A stretch of 39,794 bases of DNA from Streptomyces acidicola. Lineage in GTDB: Bacteria; Actinomycetota; Actinomycetes; Streptomycetales; Streptomycetaceae. Shown here one piece after another: positions 7,693 through 15,354 of the stretch; position 1 is the first letter of the stretch; every line of letters begins with the position of its first letter. Location of the stretch: NCBI RefSeq assembly GCF_009377235.1, contig NZ_VMNX01000072.1, positions 1 through 39,794 of the forward strand, read 5' to 3'. The notes below the pieces were generated by a model. It was given only the letters and a program-made list of their open reading frames with translations, had not been told where the DNA came from and made no database searches. Position numbers and translations under genes: made by a program.

Positions 7693-9056
7693 CGATACGC
7701 CGCCTGTGGTCCTGGCGCCCGGTACGCGGCGGGCGGCTGCGTGTGCACCGCCAGCCGGAACCCGACCCCGCGGAGCGTCTGGATCCACGCCGAGTTCCCC
7801 AGCTTGCGCCGCAGCGTGGCCACGTGCACGTCCAGCGTCTTCGTCGGGCCCTCGTAGTGCGGGTCCCAGACGCGGTCGAGGATCTGCTGCCGCGAGTACA
7901 CCGCGCCCGGGTCCTCGGTGAGCAGCGCCAGCAGCTCGAACTCCTTGGGCGTCAGGGCCACGGGCGAGTTCCCCACCCACACCTGCCGCGTCCTGCGGTC
8001 CACGACGAGCGGCCCGGAAGGCCCCTCGGGTGCGGCTTCGGGTGGCGGTGCGGGGTCGAAGGCGGGGTCGGGGGCCTCGAACGAGCGGGTCGTGTCGAAG
8101 GAACCGGTCGAGCCGTACGGGCGCGCCGAGTCGAAGGAACCCGTCGAGTCGAAGGAGCGCGCCGCGCCGAACGAACCGGTCGAGTCGTAGGAGCCGGCCG
8201 CGTCGTAGGAGCCGGGCGCGCCGAACGAGCTGTTCGCGTCGTGGGCGCGGCCTGCACGCCGGGACCCCCTCGGCTCCTGCGTGCTGCCGTGCTCCGGGGA
8301 GCGCCCGGTGTCGACGGGGCCCGTTTCGAAGCTCCGCGAGGCATCGAACTGCCGGGGGGCGTCGGCGGGTTCGTACGGGTCGGAGGACGGCCCGGGTGCC
8401 GTGGCCCCTGTGCCCGTGGTCCCGGCGAACGACTCGCCGCCGTACGAGTCGCTACGGAGCGAGTCGCCCCCGAAGGAATCTCCGCCGAACGACTCCCCGC
8501 CCCGCGACCAGGACTCGGCGCCCCGCGCGCTCGACGCGGAGCCCGACCGCGCGGATGCTCCGACGGGCTCGCCGCCGGACTGTCCGGTGCCGAACCCCCC
8601 GTCCGTACCGGCACCGTAGGCGTCCGCGCCCGCGAACTGGCCGGATTGACCGGCCTGTCCGGCCTGTCCGACCGGTCCGGCCTGGCCGACCTGTCCGGCG
8701 CGCTGCGTCCGCCGGGTCACCGCGCGTACACGTGCCACCAGCTCACGTATGCTGAATGGTTTCGCCAGGTAGTCGTCCGCACCCAGTTCGAGGCCCAGCA
8801 CGCGGTCGGCCTCCTCGCCCCGCGCGCTGAGGATGATGATGGGGACGTCGGAGGTCTGCCGGATGCCACGGCAGACGTCGATGCCGTCCATGTCCGGCAG
8901 GCCCAGGTCGAGCAGCACGACATCGCCGTACGGCCCCCTCAAGCCCTCGGTGCCGGTGCCGACATGATGGACGGCCAGCCCGAAGTGGCCCAGACCCTCG
9001 GCGAGCGGTTCGGCGATCGTCTGGTCATCCTCGATGAGCAGCACTCGTACGCCCAT
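7689..9056 (-). CDS. OmpR-type response regulator with a 226-residue low-complexity linker
   Basis: The 455-residue protein has a receiver domain (1-120) with acidic E9-D10-D11, phospho-acceptor D50, S78 and K99, and a C-terminal winged-helix DNA-binding domain (about 348-440; motif TLDVHVATLRRKLG). OmpR-family regulators are normally 220-240 residues; here residues 122-347 form an extra linker of Gly, Ser, Asp, Gln and aromatic residues with three tandem arrays. The frame is uninterrupted and both domains look intact, so this is not a frameshift or fusion of broken genes. The ATG at 9056 has a GGAGAGG-like site upstream. The gene is coupled to the kinase downstream and probably controls the divergent carbonic anhydrase-SulP operon. 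Confidence 0.93.
   Translation of the reverse strand: MGVRVLLIEDDQTIAEPLAEGLGHFGLAVHHVGTGTEGLRGPYGDVVLLDLGLPDMDGIDVCRGIRQTSDVPIIILSARGEEADRVLGLELGADDYLAKPFSIRELVARVRAVTRRTQRAGQVGQAGPVGQAGQAGQSGQFAGADAYGAGTDGGFGTGQSGGEPVGASARSGSASSARGAESWSRGGESFGGDSFGGDSLRSDSYGGESFAGTTGTGATAPGPSSDPYEPADAPRQFDASRSFETGPVDTGRSPEHGSTQEPRGSRRAGRAHDANSSFGAPGSYDAAGSYDSTGSFGAARSFDSTGSFDSARPYGSTGSFDTTRSFEAPDPAFDPAPPPEAAPEGPSGPLVVDRRTRQVWVGNSPVALTPKEFELLALLTEDPGAVYSRQQILDRVWDPHYEGPTKTLDVHVATLRRKLGNSAWIQTLRGVGFRLAVHTQPPAAYRAPGPQAAYR
8070..8213 (-). repeat. Hexapeptide array (8 x 18 bp) in the response-regulator linker
   Basis: Residues 282-329 are eight consecutive hexads of pattern (G/R)-(S/P)-(F/Y)-(D/G/E)-x-x, for example GSYDAA, GSYDST, GSFGAA and RSFDST. 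One aromatic residue falls every six positions. The DNA units are 18 bp and partly diverged. Confidence 0.85.
8427..8501 (-). repeat. Pentapeptide array (5 x 15 bp) in the response-regulator linker
   Basis: Residues 186-210 read as GGESF, GGDSF, GGDSL, RSDSY and GGESF. Period and composition differ from the hexad array 70 residues further on, so the two expanded separately. Confidence 0.85.
8634..8696 (-). repeat. Tripeptide GQx array (7 x 9 bp) in the response-regulator linker
   Basis: Residues 121-141 read as GQV, GQA, GPV, GQA, GQA, GQS and GQF, directly after the last helix of the receiver. It is a flexible Gly/Gln segment. Confidence 0.85.
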
Positions 9057-9211
9057 GCGTTCCGCCTCTCCGTGAACCGTCAACATCAACCACGCGTCAT
9101 CGACCACGCGTCCGGACAGCGCGAATTCCGTGCCGCGGAGGTTACACGCTACAAGATCCGTCAATGCCGTGTCGCACAGATCCGGGACAATGTGAGCAGC
9201 CGCTCAAAAAT

Positions 9212-9306
9212 GTCTGGACTACGGCTGTTGACGTTCTCTTAGGGTCCCTCTGAAGTGACCGGACAAAGTCTGGACTATTCATGGCTGCCGTTTAGTGTTC
9301 CTCTAA
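9212..9306. promoter_or_regulatory. Imperfect tandem duplication in the regulator/carbonic anhydrase intergenic region
   Basis: Two colinear units share three blocks in the same order: GTCTGGACTA (9212 and 9268, identical), GGCTG (9223 and 9283), and TTAGGGTCCCTCTGA (9239) versus TTAGTGTTCCTCTAA (9292), 12 of 15 identical. In unit two, TTTAGTGTTCC-TCTAACCTTCC forms an 11-bp direct repeat (7 of 11 identical), the geometry used by OmpR-type regulators. A TACGGT -10-like word lies at 9330-9335 for the rightward operon. The whole 405-bp gap (9057-9461) holds no gene; its left half is the likely leader of the regulator gene. Confidence 0.55.
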
Positions 9307-9461
9307 CCTTCCGCTGGCAGCGACTGTTCTACGGTGATGGGGACCAGGTCAAACAACTCCCCTGTCCTGCCCCTGACCTGGCCAAATACCGCGTCAGGCA
9401 TGGCTGGAGACACCCTCGTACACCATGCCTGGCGCGGTGCGAGACCCCTGCTGGAGGCACC

Positions 9462-10067
9462 GTGAAGGCATTGCTGGACCGCGCTCGCTCGTTCAAGCGT
9501 CGGGTCGACTTCGAAAGTGGCGAATACCGGAAACTGGCCGAAGGTCAATATCCGGAGGCGCTGTTCATTACCTGCTCGGACTCGCGGGTCATACCCGCCC
9601 TGATCACGGGCGCACGGCCCGGTGAAATATTCGAGCTGCGGAACGCCGGCAATATCGTTCCGCCCCATGGACAGCCCGGCGCATCGGGCGAGGCCGCCAC
9701 CATCGAGTACGCACTGGAGGTGCTCGGCGTTCAGGACATCGTCGTGTGCGGCCACTCCTACTGTGGCGCGATGGGCGCCCTCAAGTCCGGTGACGACCTG
9801 TCCGGGCTGCCCGGCGTGGACGCCTGGCTGCGGCTCGCCCGCCCCGGCCTCACACCACTGCTCGACGGCACCCTGAACGACCCGTCGCTGACCGACGTGG
9901 TGCAGCTGAACATCGTCAACCAGCTGACCGTACTGCGGAGTTACCCGGCTGCGCGGGAGCGGCTCGACTCGGGACGGCTGCACCTGCACGGCTGGTACTA
10001 CGAGGTGGACACCGGCCAGGTGCACGAGCTCGACGAGGACGGTCTGTTCCGGGTGCACGCCGGATGA
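9462..10067 (+). CDS. Beta-class carbonic anhydrase
   Basis: The enzyme interconverts CO2 and bicarbonate in the cytoplasm using zinc. The 201-residue protein has the class signatures CSDSR (C38, D40, R42) and GHSYCG (H98, C101), which give the Cys-His-Cys zinc site and the Asp-Arg dyad. Length is normal. The GTG at 9462 is preceded by GGAGG and begins the conserved helix; upstream in-frame codons read through promoter sequence. The stop overlaps the next start as ATGA, so it is coupled to the SulP transporter. This pairing is a known arrangement for predicted bicarbonate transporters, sometimes as a fused protein. It likely supplies bicarbonate for carboxylases or balances pH. Confidence 0.95.
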   Translation: MKALLDRARSFKRRVDFESGEYRKLAEGQYPEALFITCSDSRVIPALITGARPGEIFELRNAGNIVPPHGQPGASGEAATIEYALEVLGVQDIVVCGHSYCGAMGALKSGDDLSGLPGVDAWLRLARPGLTPLLDGTLNDPSLTDVVQLNIVNQLTVLRSYPAARERLDSGRLHLHGWYYEVDTGQVHELDEDGLFRVHAG

Positions 10068-12139
10068 GCGGCACACACGGGCACGGACGGCACGCCAAAG
10101 CCCGCCCCACGGCAGCGGACGCGGGCCACACGGTCTGGCTGGATCCTGGGGGACAGCAGCAGGCGGGCTCCGCGCCGGAGGACCCGTGGGCCCGGGTGCC
10201 GGAGGAGTGGGGGCCCACGAGGTCGTCCCCCGCACCCCAGGACGGCTGGGCCGACTCGGCCCACCAGGAGGCCTGGGGTGCACCTCGGCGCCATGACGCG
10301 TGGGCGACCCCACCGCCCCCGTCCCGGCCGCCACGTCCGGGCCACGCACCCCCCGAGGCGTCCAGGGGGCCCAGGTCCCGTACGGATGCCGGGGCCTCCG
10401 GGGCCGGGATGCCCGGGGCTGGGATGCCCGGGGCCGGGATGTTCGGGATGTTCTCGAAGGGCGCCAAGTCCTCGGGCGGCCAGAAGGCCGACCTGGCCAC
10501 CGAGATCACGGCGTCCCTCGTCGTCTTCCTCGTGGCCCTCCCCCTGTGCATCGGCGTCGCCGTGGCGTCCGGCGTCCCGGCCGAGCTGGGCATCATCTCC
10601 GGTGTCATCGGCGGTCTGGTCGTCGGTGTGGCCCGGGGCAGCACCCTCCAGGTCAGCGGCCCTGCCGCGGGCCTCGCCGCCCTGGTCGCCGAGACGGTGA
10701 TGGAATTCGGCGTGGCGATGCTCGGCGTGATCGTCCTCTTCTCGGGCATCCTGCAGATCATTCTCGGCCTGGTGAAGCTCGGCCGGTTCTTCCAGGCGAT
10801 CTCGCTGGCGGTCGTCCAGGGCATGCTGGCGGGCATCGGTCTGCCGCTGATGTTCAGTCAGGCGTACCCGGCGGCCGACGCCAAGGCCCCCGGCACCGCG
10901 CTCGAGAACATGGCCGGTATCCCGGGCCTGATCGCCGACACCGTGTCGAACCCCCAGACGCTGATCGCGGCCGGCCTCGCCGTCCTCACGGTCGTCCTCA
11001 GCTTCGTGTGGAAGAACGTGCCGGGCCCGGTCAAGAAGGTCCCGGCGGCGCTGGTCGCCGTGGGCATCGGTATCGCGGTCGCCGCGCTCCCCGGTGTGGA
11101 GGTGAAGACGCTCCAGGTCGGCAACCTGCTGGCCTCCGTCCAGGTCCCCGGCGCGGAGCAGTTCGCGGGTCTCGCCGACCCGGGCATCATCACCGCGATC
11201 CTCACCTTCACGGTGATCGCCTCGGCGGAGTCCCTGTTCACCGCCGCCGCGGTGGACCGTATGCACGACGGCGCGCGGACCCGCTACAACCCCGAGCTCA
11301 TCGCCCAGGGCGCCGGCAACACGGTGGCGGGCCTGCTCGGCGCGCTGCCCATCACCGCGGTGGTGGCCCGCAGTTCGGCGAACGTCCAGGCGGGCGCCAA
11401 GACCCGTATGTCCCGCACCCTGCACGGCCTGTGGCTGCTGGCGTTCGCGATCCTGCTGCCCCAGGTGCTGGCCCTGATCCCGATCTCGGTCCTCGCGGGT
11501 GTCCTCATCCACAGCGGCTGGAAGCTGTTCGCGCCGTACGAGTTCCCGAAGATGTGGCGCCAGGACCGGGGCGAGTTCGCGGTCATGACGGTCACCACGC
11601 TGGTCATCGTGGCGACGGCCCTGCTGGAGGGCGTCCTCATCGGTCTGGCCGCCGGCATCGTGCTGGCCGCCGTGCGCATGTCGCAGACGGTCATCAAGCA
11701 GCACATCGAGGACGACACGGCGAAGGTGGTGATGGCGGGCAACGCGACGTTCCTCCGCCTCCCGGAGGTCATCGAGGCCCTGGAGGCCGCCGCCGAGGCC
11801 GGCAAGCCGCGTATCCGCCTCGACCTCACCGGGGTGACCCATCTGGACCACGCCTGCCGCAGCCAGGTCGAGGAGTTCACGGCCCAGCAGCGCGGCAAGG
11901 GCCTGCGGGTGGAGCTCCTGATGCCGGGCCCGGCGAAGCACGCGGCCAACGCCCAGAAGGCGGCGGACCCCCAGGAGCAGCCCGCCGGGGCCTGGGCCGA
12001 CTCCCGCCCGGGCCGTCCGGCCGACGCCCCGTCACCGAGCCCGACCGCCGAGTGGTTCTACCTGGACACCCGCCCGATGCCGGAGGAGTACGCGGAGCGG
12101 TACGCCCAGGAGTACGCACAGGGCTACGCGCCCCGCTGA
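10064..12139 (+). CDS. SulP-family anion (probable bicarbonate) transporter with STAS domain and extended N-terminal tail
   Basis: The 691-residue protein has a disordered N-terminal tail (1-140), a SulP membrane domain of 10-14 segments (about 145-550; signature LQVSGPAAGLAALVAETV), and a STAS domain (about 565-630; LDLTGVTHLDHACRSQVEEF). Relatives begin almost directly with the membrane domain. The tail contains five (D/E)-x-W-(A/G) motifs (W42, W49, W62, W71, W80) and a GAGMP repeat (113-127). The C-terminus ends in four xxYA tetrads (EEYA, ERYA, QEYA, QGYA; 674-689). Coupling to the carbonic anhydrase points to bicarbonate rather than sulfate, in line with the SulP subgroup found next to such enzymes. 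Substrate is inferred. Confidence 0.93.
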   Translation: MSGTHGHGRHAKARPTAADAGHTVWLDPGGQQQAGSAPEDPWARVPEEWGPTRSSPAPQDGWADSAHQEAWGAPRRHDAWATPPPPSRPPRPGHAPPEASRGPRSRTDAGASGAGMPGAGMPGAGMFGMFSKGAKSSGGQKADLATEITASLVVFLVALPLCIGVAVASGVPAELGIISGVIGGLVVGVARGSTLQVSGPAAGLAALVAETVMEFGVAMLGVIVLFSGILQIILGLVKLGRFFQAISLAVVQGMLAGIGLPLMFSQAYPAADAKAPGTALENMAGIPGLIADTVSNPQTLIAAGLAVLTVVLSFVWKNVPGPVKKVPAALVAVGIGIAVAALPGVEVKTLQVGNLLASVQVPGAEQFAGLADPGIITAILTFTVIASAESLFTAAAVDRMHDGARTRYNPELIAQGAGNTVAGLLGALPITAVVARSSANVQAGAKTRMSRTLHGLWLLAFAILLPQVLALIPISVLAGVLIHSGWKLFAPYEFPKMWRQDRGEFAVMTVTTLVIVATALLEGVLIGLAAGIVLAAVRMSQTVIKQHIEDDTAKVVMAGNATFLRLPEVIEALEAAAEAGKPRIRLDLTGVTHLDHACRSQVEEFTAQQRGKGLRVELLMPGPAKHAANAQKAADPQEQPAGAWADSRPGRPADAPSPSPTAEWFYLDTRPMPEEYAERYAQEYAQGYAPR

Positions 12140-12173
12140 GCCCGACCGCACGAGGCGCGGCCGCCCGTTTGGG

Positions 12174-12218
12174 CATGAGGAAGGCCCTCCGTGAAGATCA
12201 CGGAGGGCCTTCCTCATG
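12174..12218 (+). terminator. Perfect 21-bp stem terminator after the SulP gene
   Basis: Arms 12174-12194 and 12198-12218 pair perfectly around a 3-nt loop (AGA). It lies 35 bp after the SulP stop. No U-tract follows. It also insulates the operon from the region to the right. Confidence 0.85.
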
Positions 12219-12243
12219 TGCGGGGACCAGTCTGAACACGCCG

Positions 12244-12345
12244 TCAGATGGCCGCCCGGGCCTCCGGAACCTTGATGGTCAACACTCCGTCACCGAGCGC
12301 GGCATCGACCACGCGCTTGTCGTGGCGGCGGATTTTGTCAAAAGC
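12244..12345 (-). pseudogene. C-terminal remnant of a small heat-shock (Hsp20) gene
   Basis: On the minus strand the last codons before the stop read VDAALGDGVLTIKVPEARAA, which fits the last strands of alpha-crystallin/Hsp20 proteins (typically DGVLT-(I/V)-x-(V/I)-P-(K/E)-A). The frame upstream (FVNAFDKIRRHDKR) does not continue into the alpha-crystallin domain, and no start with a ribosome site is near. It looks like a truncated, decayed gene. The match is short, so a chance resemblance cannot be excluded. Confidence 0.45.
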
Positions 12346-12711
12346 GTTGACGAACTCTTTCGGCGCTCCTACCTTCAACCGCGTCGTGCATCGTACGTCA
12401 TATACGAACGGTCGATATGTCTGAATGAGGTGCGCTGATGGCCTTGGGGTATGAGGAGGGCTCCTCGACGCGTCGACACGCGACGCGAGTGGGTGGCTGC
12501 GGATGAGCACGGTGTTCGCAGACCCGGAAAGACGCTGCCTGGTCGCTGTTCCGGTCGCACGGAGCCGGGACCGATGACCAGAAGACGACCGCTCTCTCAC
12601 TGACGATACGAGTCACCGACGATACGAGTCGCGGCCCGTTCACCGCCAAGATCCCGGGCCGCGACAGAGGACCGTTACTCCCTCCCGGGGAGCCTACCAA
12701 CGCCTGGAGCC
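12346..12711. other. Gene-free stretch before the sugar-acid module
   Basis: About 370 bp with no convincing coding frame on either strand. It includes an AT-richer patch (12385-12425) with the dyad TCGTA-n7-TACGA at 12391-12407, a possible operator of the GntR type, about 300 bp before the permease. The rest may be a long leader or decayed coding sequence joining the Hsp20 remnant to the inserted module. Confidence 0.35.
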
Positions 12712-14106
12712 ATGGTGCCCCTATCCCGCGTGCCCTCGACGAAGACAGAGACATCACCTGGGCTGCAACGTAACCGCAGCCACAGCCACATGCGATGGAC
12801 GATCGTCGGGTTCTCCGCGCTCGGCCTGACGATCGCGTACCTCGACCGTGCCGCACTGAGTGTGGCCATGCCCTACATGTCCGAGGAATTCCACATCGGC
12901 TCCGCCGTGCAGGGTGTCATGCTGTCGGCGTTCTTCTGGACATACGCACTGTTCCAAATCCCCTCCGGCCGGCTGCTCGACCGCTTCGGACCGAGGATCA
13001 TCTATCCCATCGCGGTCGGCTGGTGGTCGGTCTGGACGGCACTCACCGCCCTCGCCCAGGGCGTCGGCTCGGTCATCGTGTTCCGGCTCGGCCTGGGCAT
13101 CGGTGAGGCACCGGTGCAGCCGGCGAACGTCAAGGTCGTCTCGCGGTGGTTTCCCCGTAAGGAACGAGCCTTCGCGTCGGGCCTGTTCGACATGGGCCAG
13201 CAGATCGGCACCACGTTGTCGATCCCGGTGGTGACGGCACTGGCACTCCTGGGTGGCTGGCGTCTGGCCTTCGTCGTGATCGGCGTCGCCGGTCTGCTGT
13301 GGATCGTGGGGTGGGCGGCCGTCTACCGTGACCCCGAGAGGCATCCGCGTGTTTCCGAGGCCGAACTGGCGCACATCCGCTCCGATCAGGGCGAGTCGGC
13401 CGGTGCGGATCCGGACGGTGCGGATCCGGACGGTGCGGATGTGCCCTGGCGGGTACTGCTCGGCGACTCCCAGGTGTGGGCGCTGACGACCGGCTATGTG
13501 TTCCGTTCGCTCGCCGGAGCGTTCTTCCTCACCTGGTATCCCAGCTATCTGCTCGACGACCGCGGCTTCTCCAAGGCCGACTTCGGCATGGTGGGGTGGA
13601 TACCGTCACTCATCGCCATCGGATCCACCGTGCTGGGCGGCATCGTGTCCGACCGGTTGCTGGCCTCGGGGTCGTCCCCGAACCTGGCCCGGAAGCTTCC
13701 GATCGTCGCCGGGCTCGGACTGAGCGCCTGTATCGGCTTCGCCCCGTTCATCGAGAGCAACCTGGTGCTGATGATCGTGCTCACCGTCAGCAGCGCCGCT
13801 CACTCCTTCGCCGGCGCGGCGATCCTGAGCCTGCCGGCCGAGGTGGCGCCCTCGTCGTCGTGCGTCGGCGCGGTGGCGGGCTTCCAGAACTTCGGCTCCC
13901 AGGTGGGCAGCCTCATCAGCCCGATCGCCATCGGACTGTTCCTGGCCTCGAGCAACGGATCCTATGTGGGGCCCTTGCTCGGCGCGGCCGCGAGTTGCCT
14001 GCTCAGCGCGGCGATCTATTTGTTCTGGGTGCGGATCAAACCGGTGACACTCCGGGACGACGTATCAGCGAAGGCCGCCGGACACCAGGAAGGGACCACC
14101 TCGTGA
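12712..14106 (+). CDS. MFS permease, ACS-type (hexuronate/galactonate-like sugar acid uptake)
   Basis: A 464-residue, 12-segment major facilitator. The first segments carry the sugar-acid permease pattern (AYLDRAALSVAMPYMSEEF, residues 42-60), followed by GRLLDRFGPR and RLGLGIGEAPVQPANVKVVSRWFP, typical of anion:cation symporters such as ExuT, GudP and DgoT. The central loop contains the tandem repeat GADPDGADPDGAD (about residues 231-243) from a 15-bp DNA unit. The ATG at 12712 has GGAG only two bases away; the next codon, GTG at 12715, has better spacing and may be used. It is in one operon with the enolase-superfamily gene, so it probably imports that enzyme's sugar-acid substrate. Confidence 0.88.
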   Translation: MVPLSRVPSTKTETSPGLQRNRSHSHMRWTIVGFSALGLTIAYLDRAALSVAMPYMSEEFHIGSAVQGVMLSAFFWTYALFQIPSGRLLDRFGPRIIYPIAVGWWSVWTALTALAQGVGSVIVFRLGLGIGEAPVQPANVKVVSRWFPRKERAFASGLFDMGQQIGTTLSIPVVTALALLGGWRLAFVVIGVAGLLWIVGWAAVYRDPERHPRVSEAELAHIRSDQGESAGADPDGADPDGADVPWRVLLGDSQVWALTTGYVFRSLAGAFFLTWYPSYLLDDRGFSKADFGMVGWIPSLIAIGSTVLGGIVSDRLLASGSSPNLARKLPIVAGLGLSACIGFAPFIESNLVLMIVLTVSSAAHSFAGAAILSLPAEVAPSSSCVGAVAGFQNFGSQVGSLISPIAIGLFLASSNGSYVGPLLGAAASCLLSAAIYLFWVRIKPVTLRDDVSAKAAGHQEGTTS

Positions 14107-14162
14107 CGGCTTCGCCGAACGCCGCCGGACTGTCCGGGATCGCCAGGGAGGGTGCCGCATGA
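14103..14162 (+). CDS. 19-codon mini-ORF bridging permease and dehydratase genes
   Basis: A GTG at 14103 overlaps the permease stop (GTGA), and the mini-ORF's own TGA overlaps the next ATG (ATGA). The 19-residue product starts VTASPNAAGL and ends REGAA. AGGAAGGGA lies seven bases before the GTG, and AGGGAGGG six bases before the next ATG. It could be a coupling peptide that carries ribosomes from one gene to the next, or a chance frame. No protein family is recognised. Confidence 0.4.
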   Translation: MTASPNAAGLSGIAREGAA

Positions 14163-15295
14163 GGATCGAGTCGTTGGAAACCTTCCGGCAGCGGGTCGGC
14201 GACCGGCCCAGAGTGCTTGTCAAGATCGGTACGGATGACGGCGTCGTCGGATGGTCGGAGGTGTACAACCACGGCCCCGACCTGGCCTATCCGCCGCTAC
14301 TGGAGTACCTGTTCGACCAGATCAAGGGCATGGACGCCCGCTCCCCGAGCCGGGTCAACCAGTTCCTCCTGCAGTCCGGCCGCTTCCCCCAGGGGGCACT
14401 GGGCCTCGCCGCGATCGCCGCGATCGACCACGCCCTGTGGGACATCGCGGCCAAGGCCCTGGGCGTACCGGTGTACCGACTGCTCGGAGGCGCCGTACGC
14501 GACCGGGTGCGTGTGTACGCCGGCTTGTACTCCGCGCCCGACGTCGAGGAACTGCGCGATGTCACCGCGCGGTTGCACGAGCGGTACGGCTTCACGGCGT
14601 TCAAGCTGAGCCCTTACCGGCGGGACCTGCACCGGACCCGGTTCGGTCTGGTGGTCCGCGAACTCGGGGAGTACTTCGGTGCGGTCCGCGAGCACCACCC
14701 CGAGGAGTGGGACTTCGCCTTCGACGCCCACGCTTGCCTGTGGGAACCGCGGCAGGCCGTCGACATGGGCGCGGCGCTCGCTCCCCACCAGCCGTTGTTC
14801 CTGGAGGAGCCCGTACGGCCGGAACACATCCCCGCCTGGGGCAGAATCCGGTCCGAGATCGCGGTGCCGCTGGCCACGGGTGAATCCCTGTATTCGCCCC
14901 ATGAGTTCCTGGCACTCCTCGGTGCGGGCGGAGCCGACATCGTGCAGCCGGACATCTGCGTGGTCGGGGGCCTCACCCAGATGGTGAAGATAGCCGCCAT
15001 CGCCGACGCGCACTACGTCCCCGTCGCGCCGCACAACCCGCTCGGTCCGCTCGCGACCGCCGCGAACGTGCACTTCGCGGCGGCGACGACCAACTTCGAC
15101 ATCCTCGAGTACAAACCGGACGACGTGACGTGGTGCCCCGACCCGTACCTCCCGGTGGACGGACATCTCCCCCTGCGCCCGGACCGCCCCGGGTGGGGCA
15201 TCGAGATCGACGAGGCGGCACTCAGGACCGACGACTGGGTGACCTGGCGCCGGAAGGTGCCGGTACGTACTGACGGGTCGACGGCATGGATGTGA
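14159..15295 (+). CDS. Enolase-superfamily (mandelate racemase-like) sugar-acid dehydratase
   Basis: This 378-residue protein has the N-terminal capping domain (1-115; AIDHALWDIAAKALGVPVYRLLGG) and a modified TIM barrel. Metal ligands are visible as D in FDAHAC (about residue 195), E in LEEPV (about 221) and E in ATGES (about 247). H in DAHA and H in APHNPLGP are the acid/base pair of D-galactonate/D-mannonate dehydratase-like members, rather than the Lys-x-Lys of racemases. A kinase and aldolase to complete a galactonate or mannonate route are absent, so downstream steps must lie elsewhere. Substrate is inferred from the family and the adjacent permease. Confidence 0.9.
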   Translation: MRIESLETFRQRVGDRPRVLVKIGTDDGVVGWSEVYNHGPDLAYPPLLEYLFDQIKGMDARSPSRVNQFLLQSGRFPQGALGLAAIAAIDHALWDIAAKALGVPVYRLLGGAVRDRVRVYAGLYSAPDVEELRDVTARLHERYGFTAFKLSPYRRDLHRTRFGLVVRELGEYFGAVREHHPEEWDFAFDAHACLWEPRQAVDMGAALAPHQPLFLEEPVRPEHIPAWGRIRSEIAVPLATGESLYSPHEFLALLGAGGADIVQPDICVVGGLTQMVKIAAIADAHYVPVAPHNPLGPLATAANVHFAAATTNFDILEYKPDDVTWCPDPYLPVDGHLPLRPDRPGWGIEIDEAALRTDDWVTWRRKVPVRTDGSTAWM

Positions 15296-15354
15296 TGAGG
15301 CGGACGTAGGTCGCACCGCCCTCACACGGGCGGGGGGGTCGTCCTCCGTTGCCG

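Noticed and set aside
8016..8693. Frameshift or fusion artefact in the response regulator
   Set aside because: The receiver and DNA-binding domains are in one frame with orderly 9-, 15- and 18-bp repeats and no stop between them; a shift is not needed to explain it.
10300..12438. 712-codon plus-strand frame over the SulP gene
   Set aside because: Out-of-frame Gly/Arg/Pro-rich shadow; it runs through the 21-bp stem terminator.
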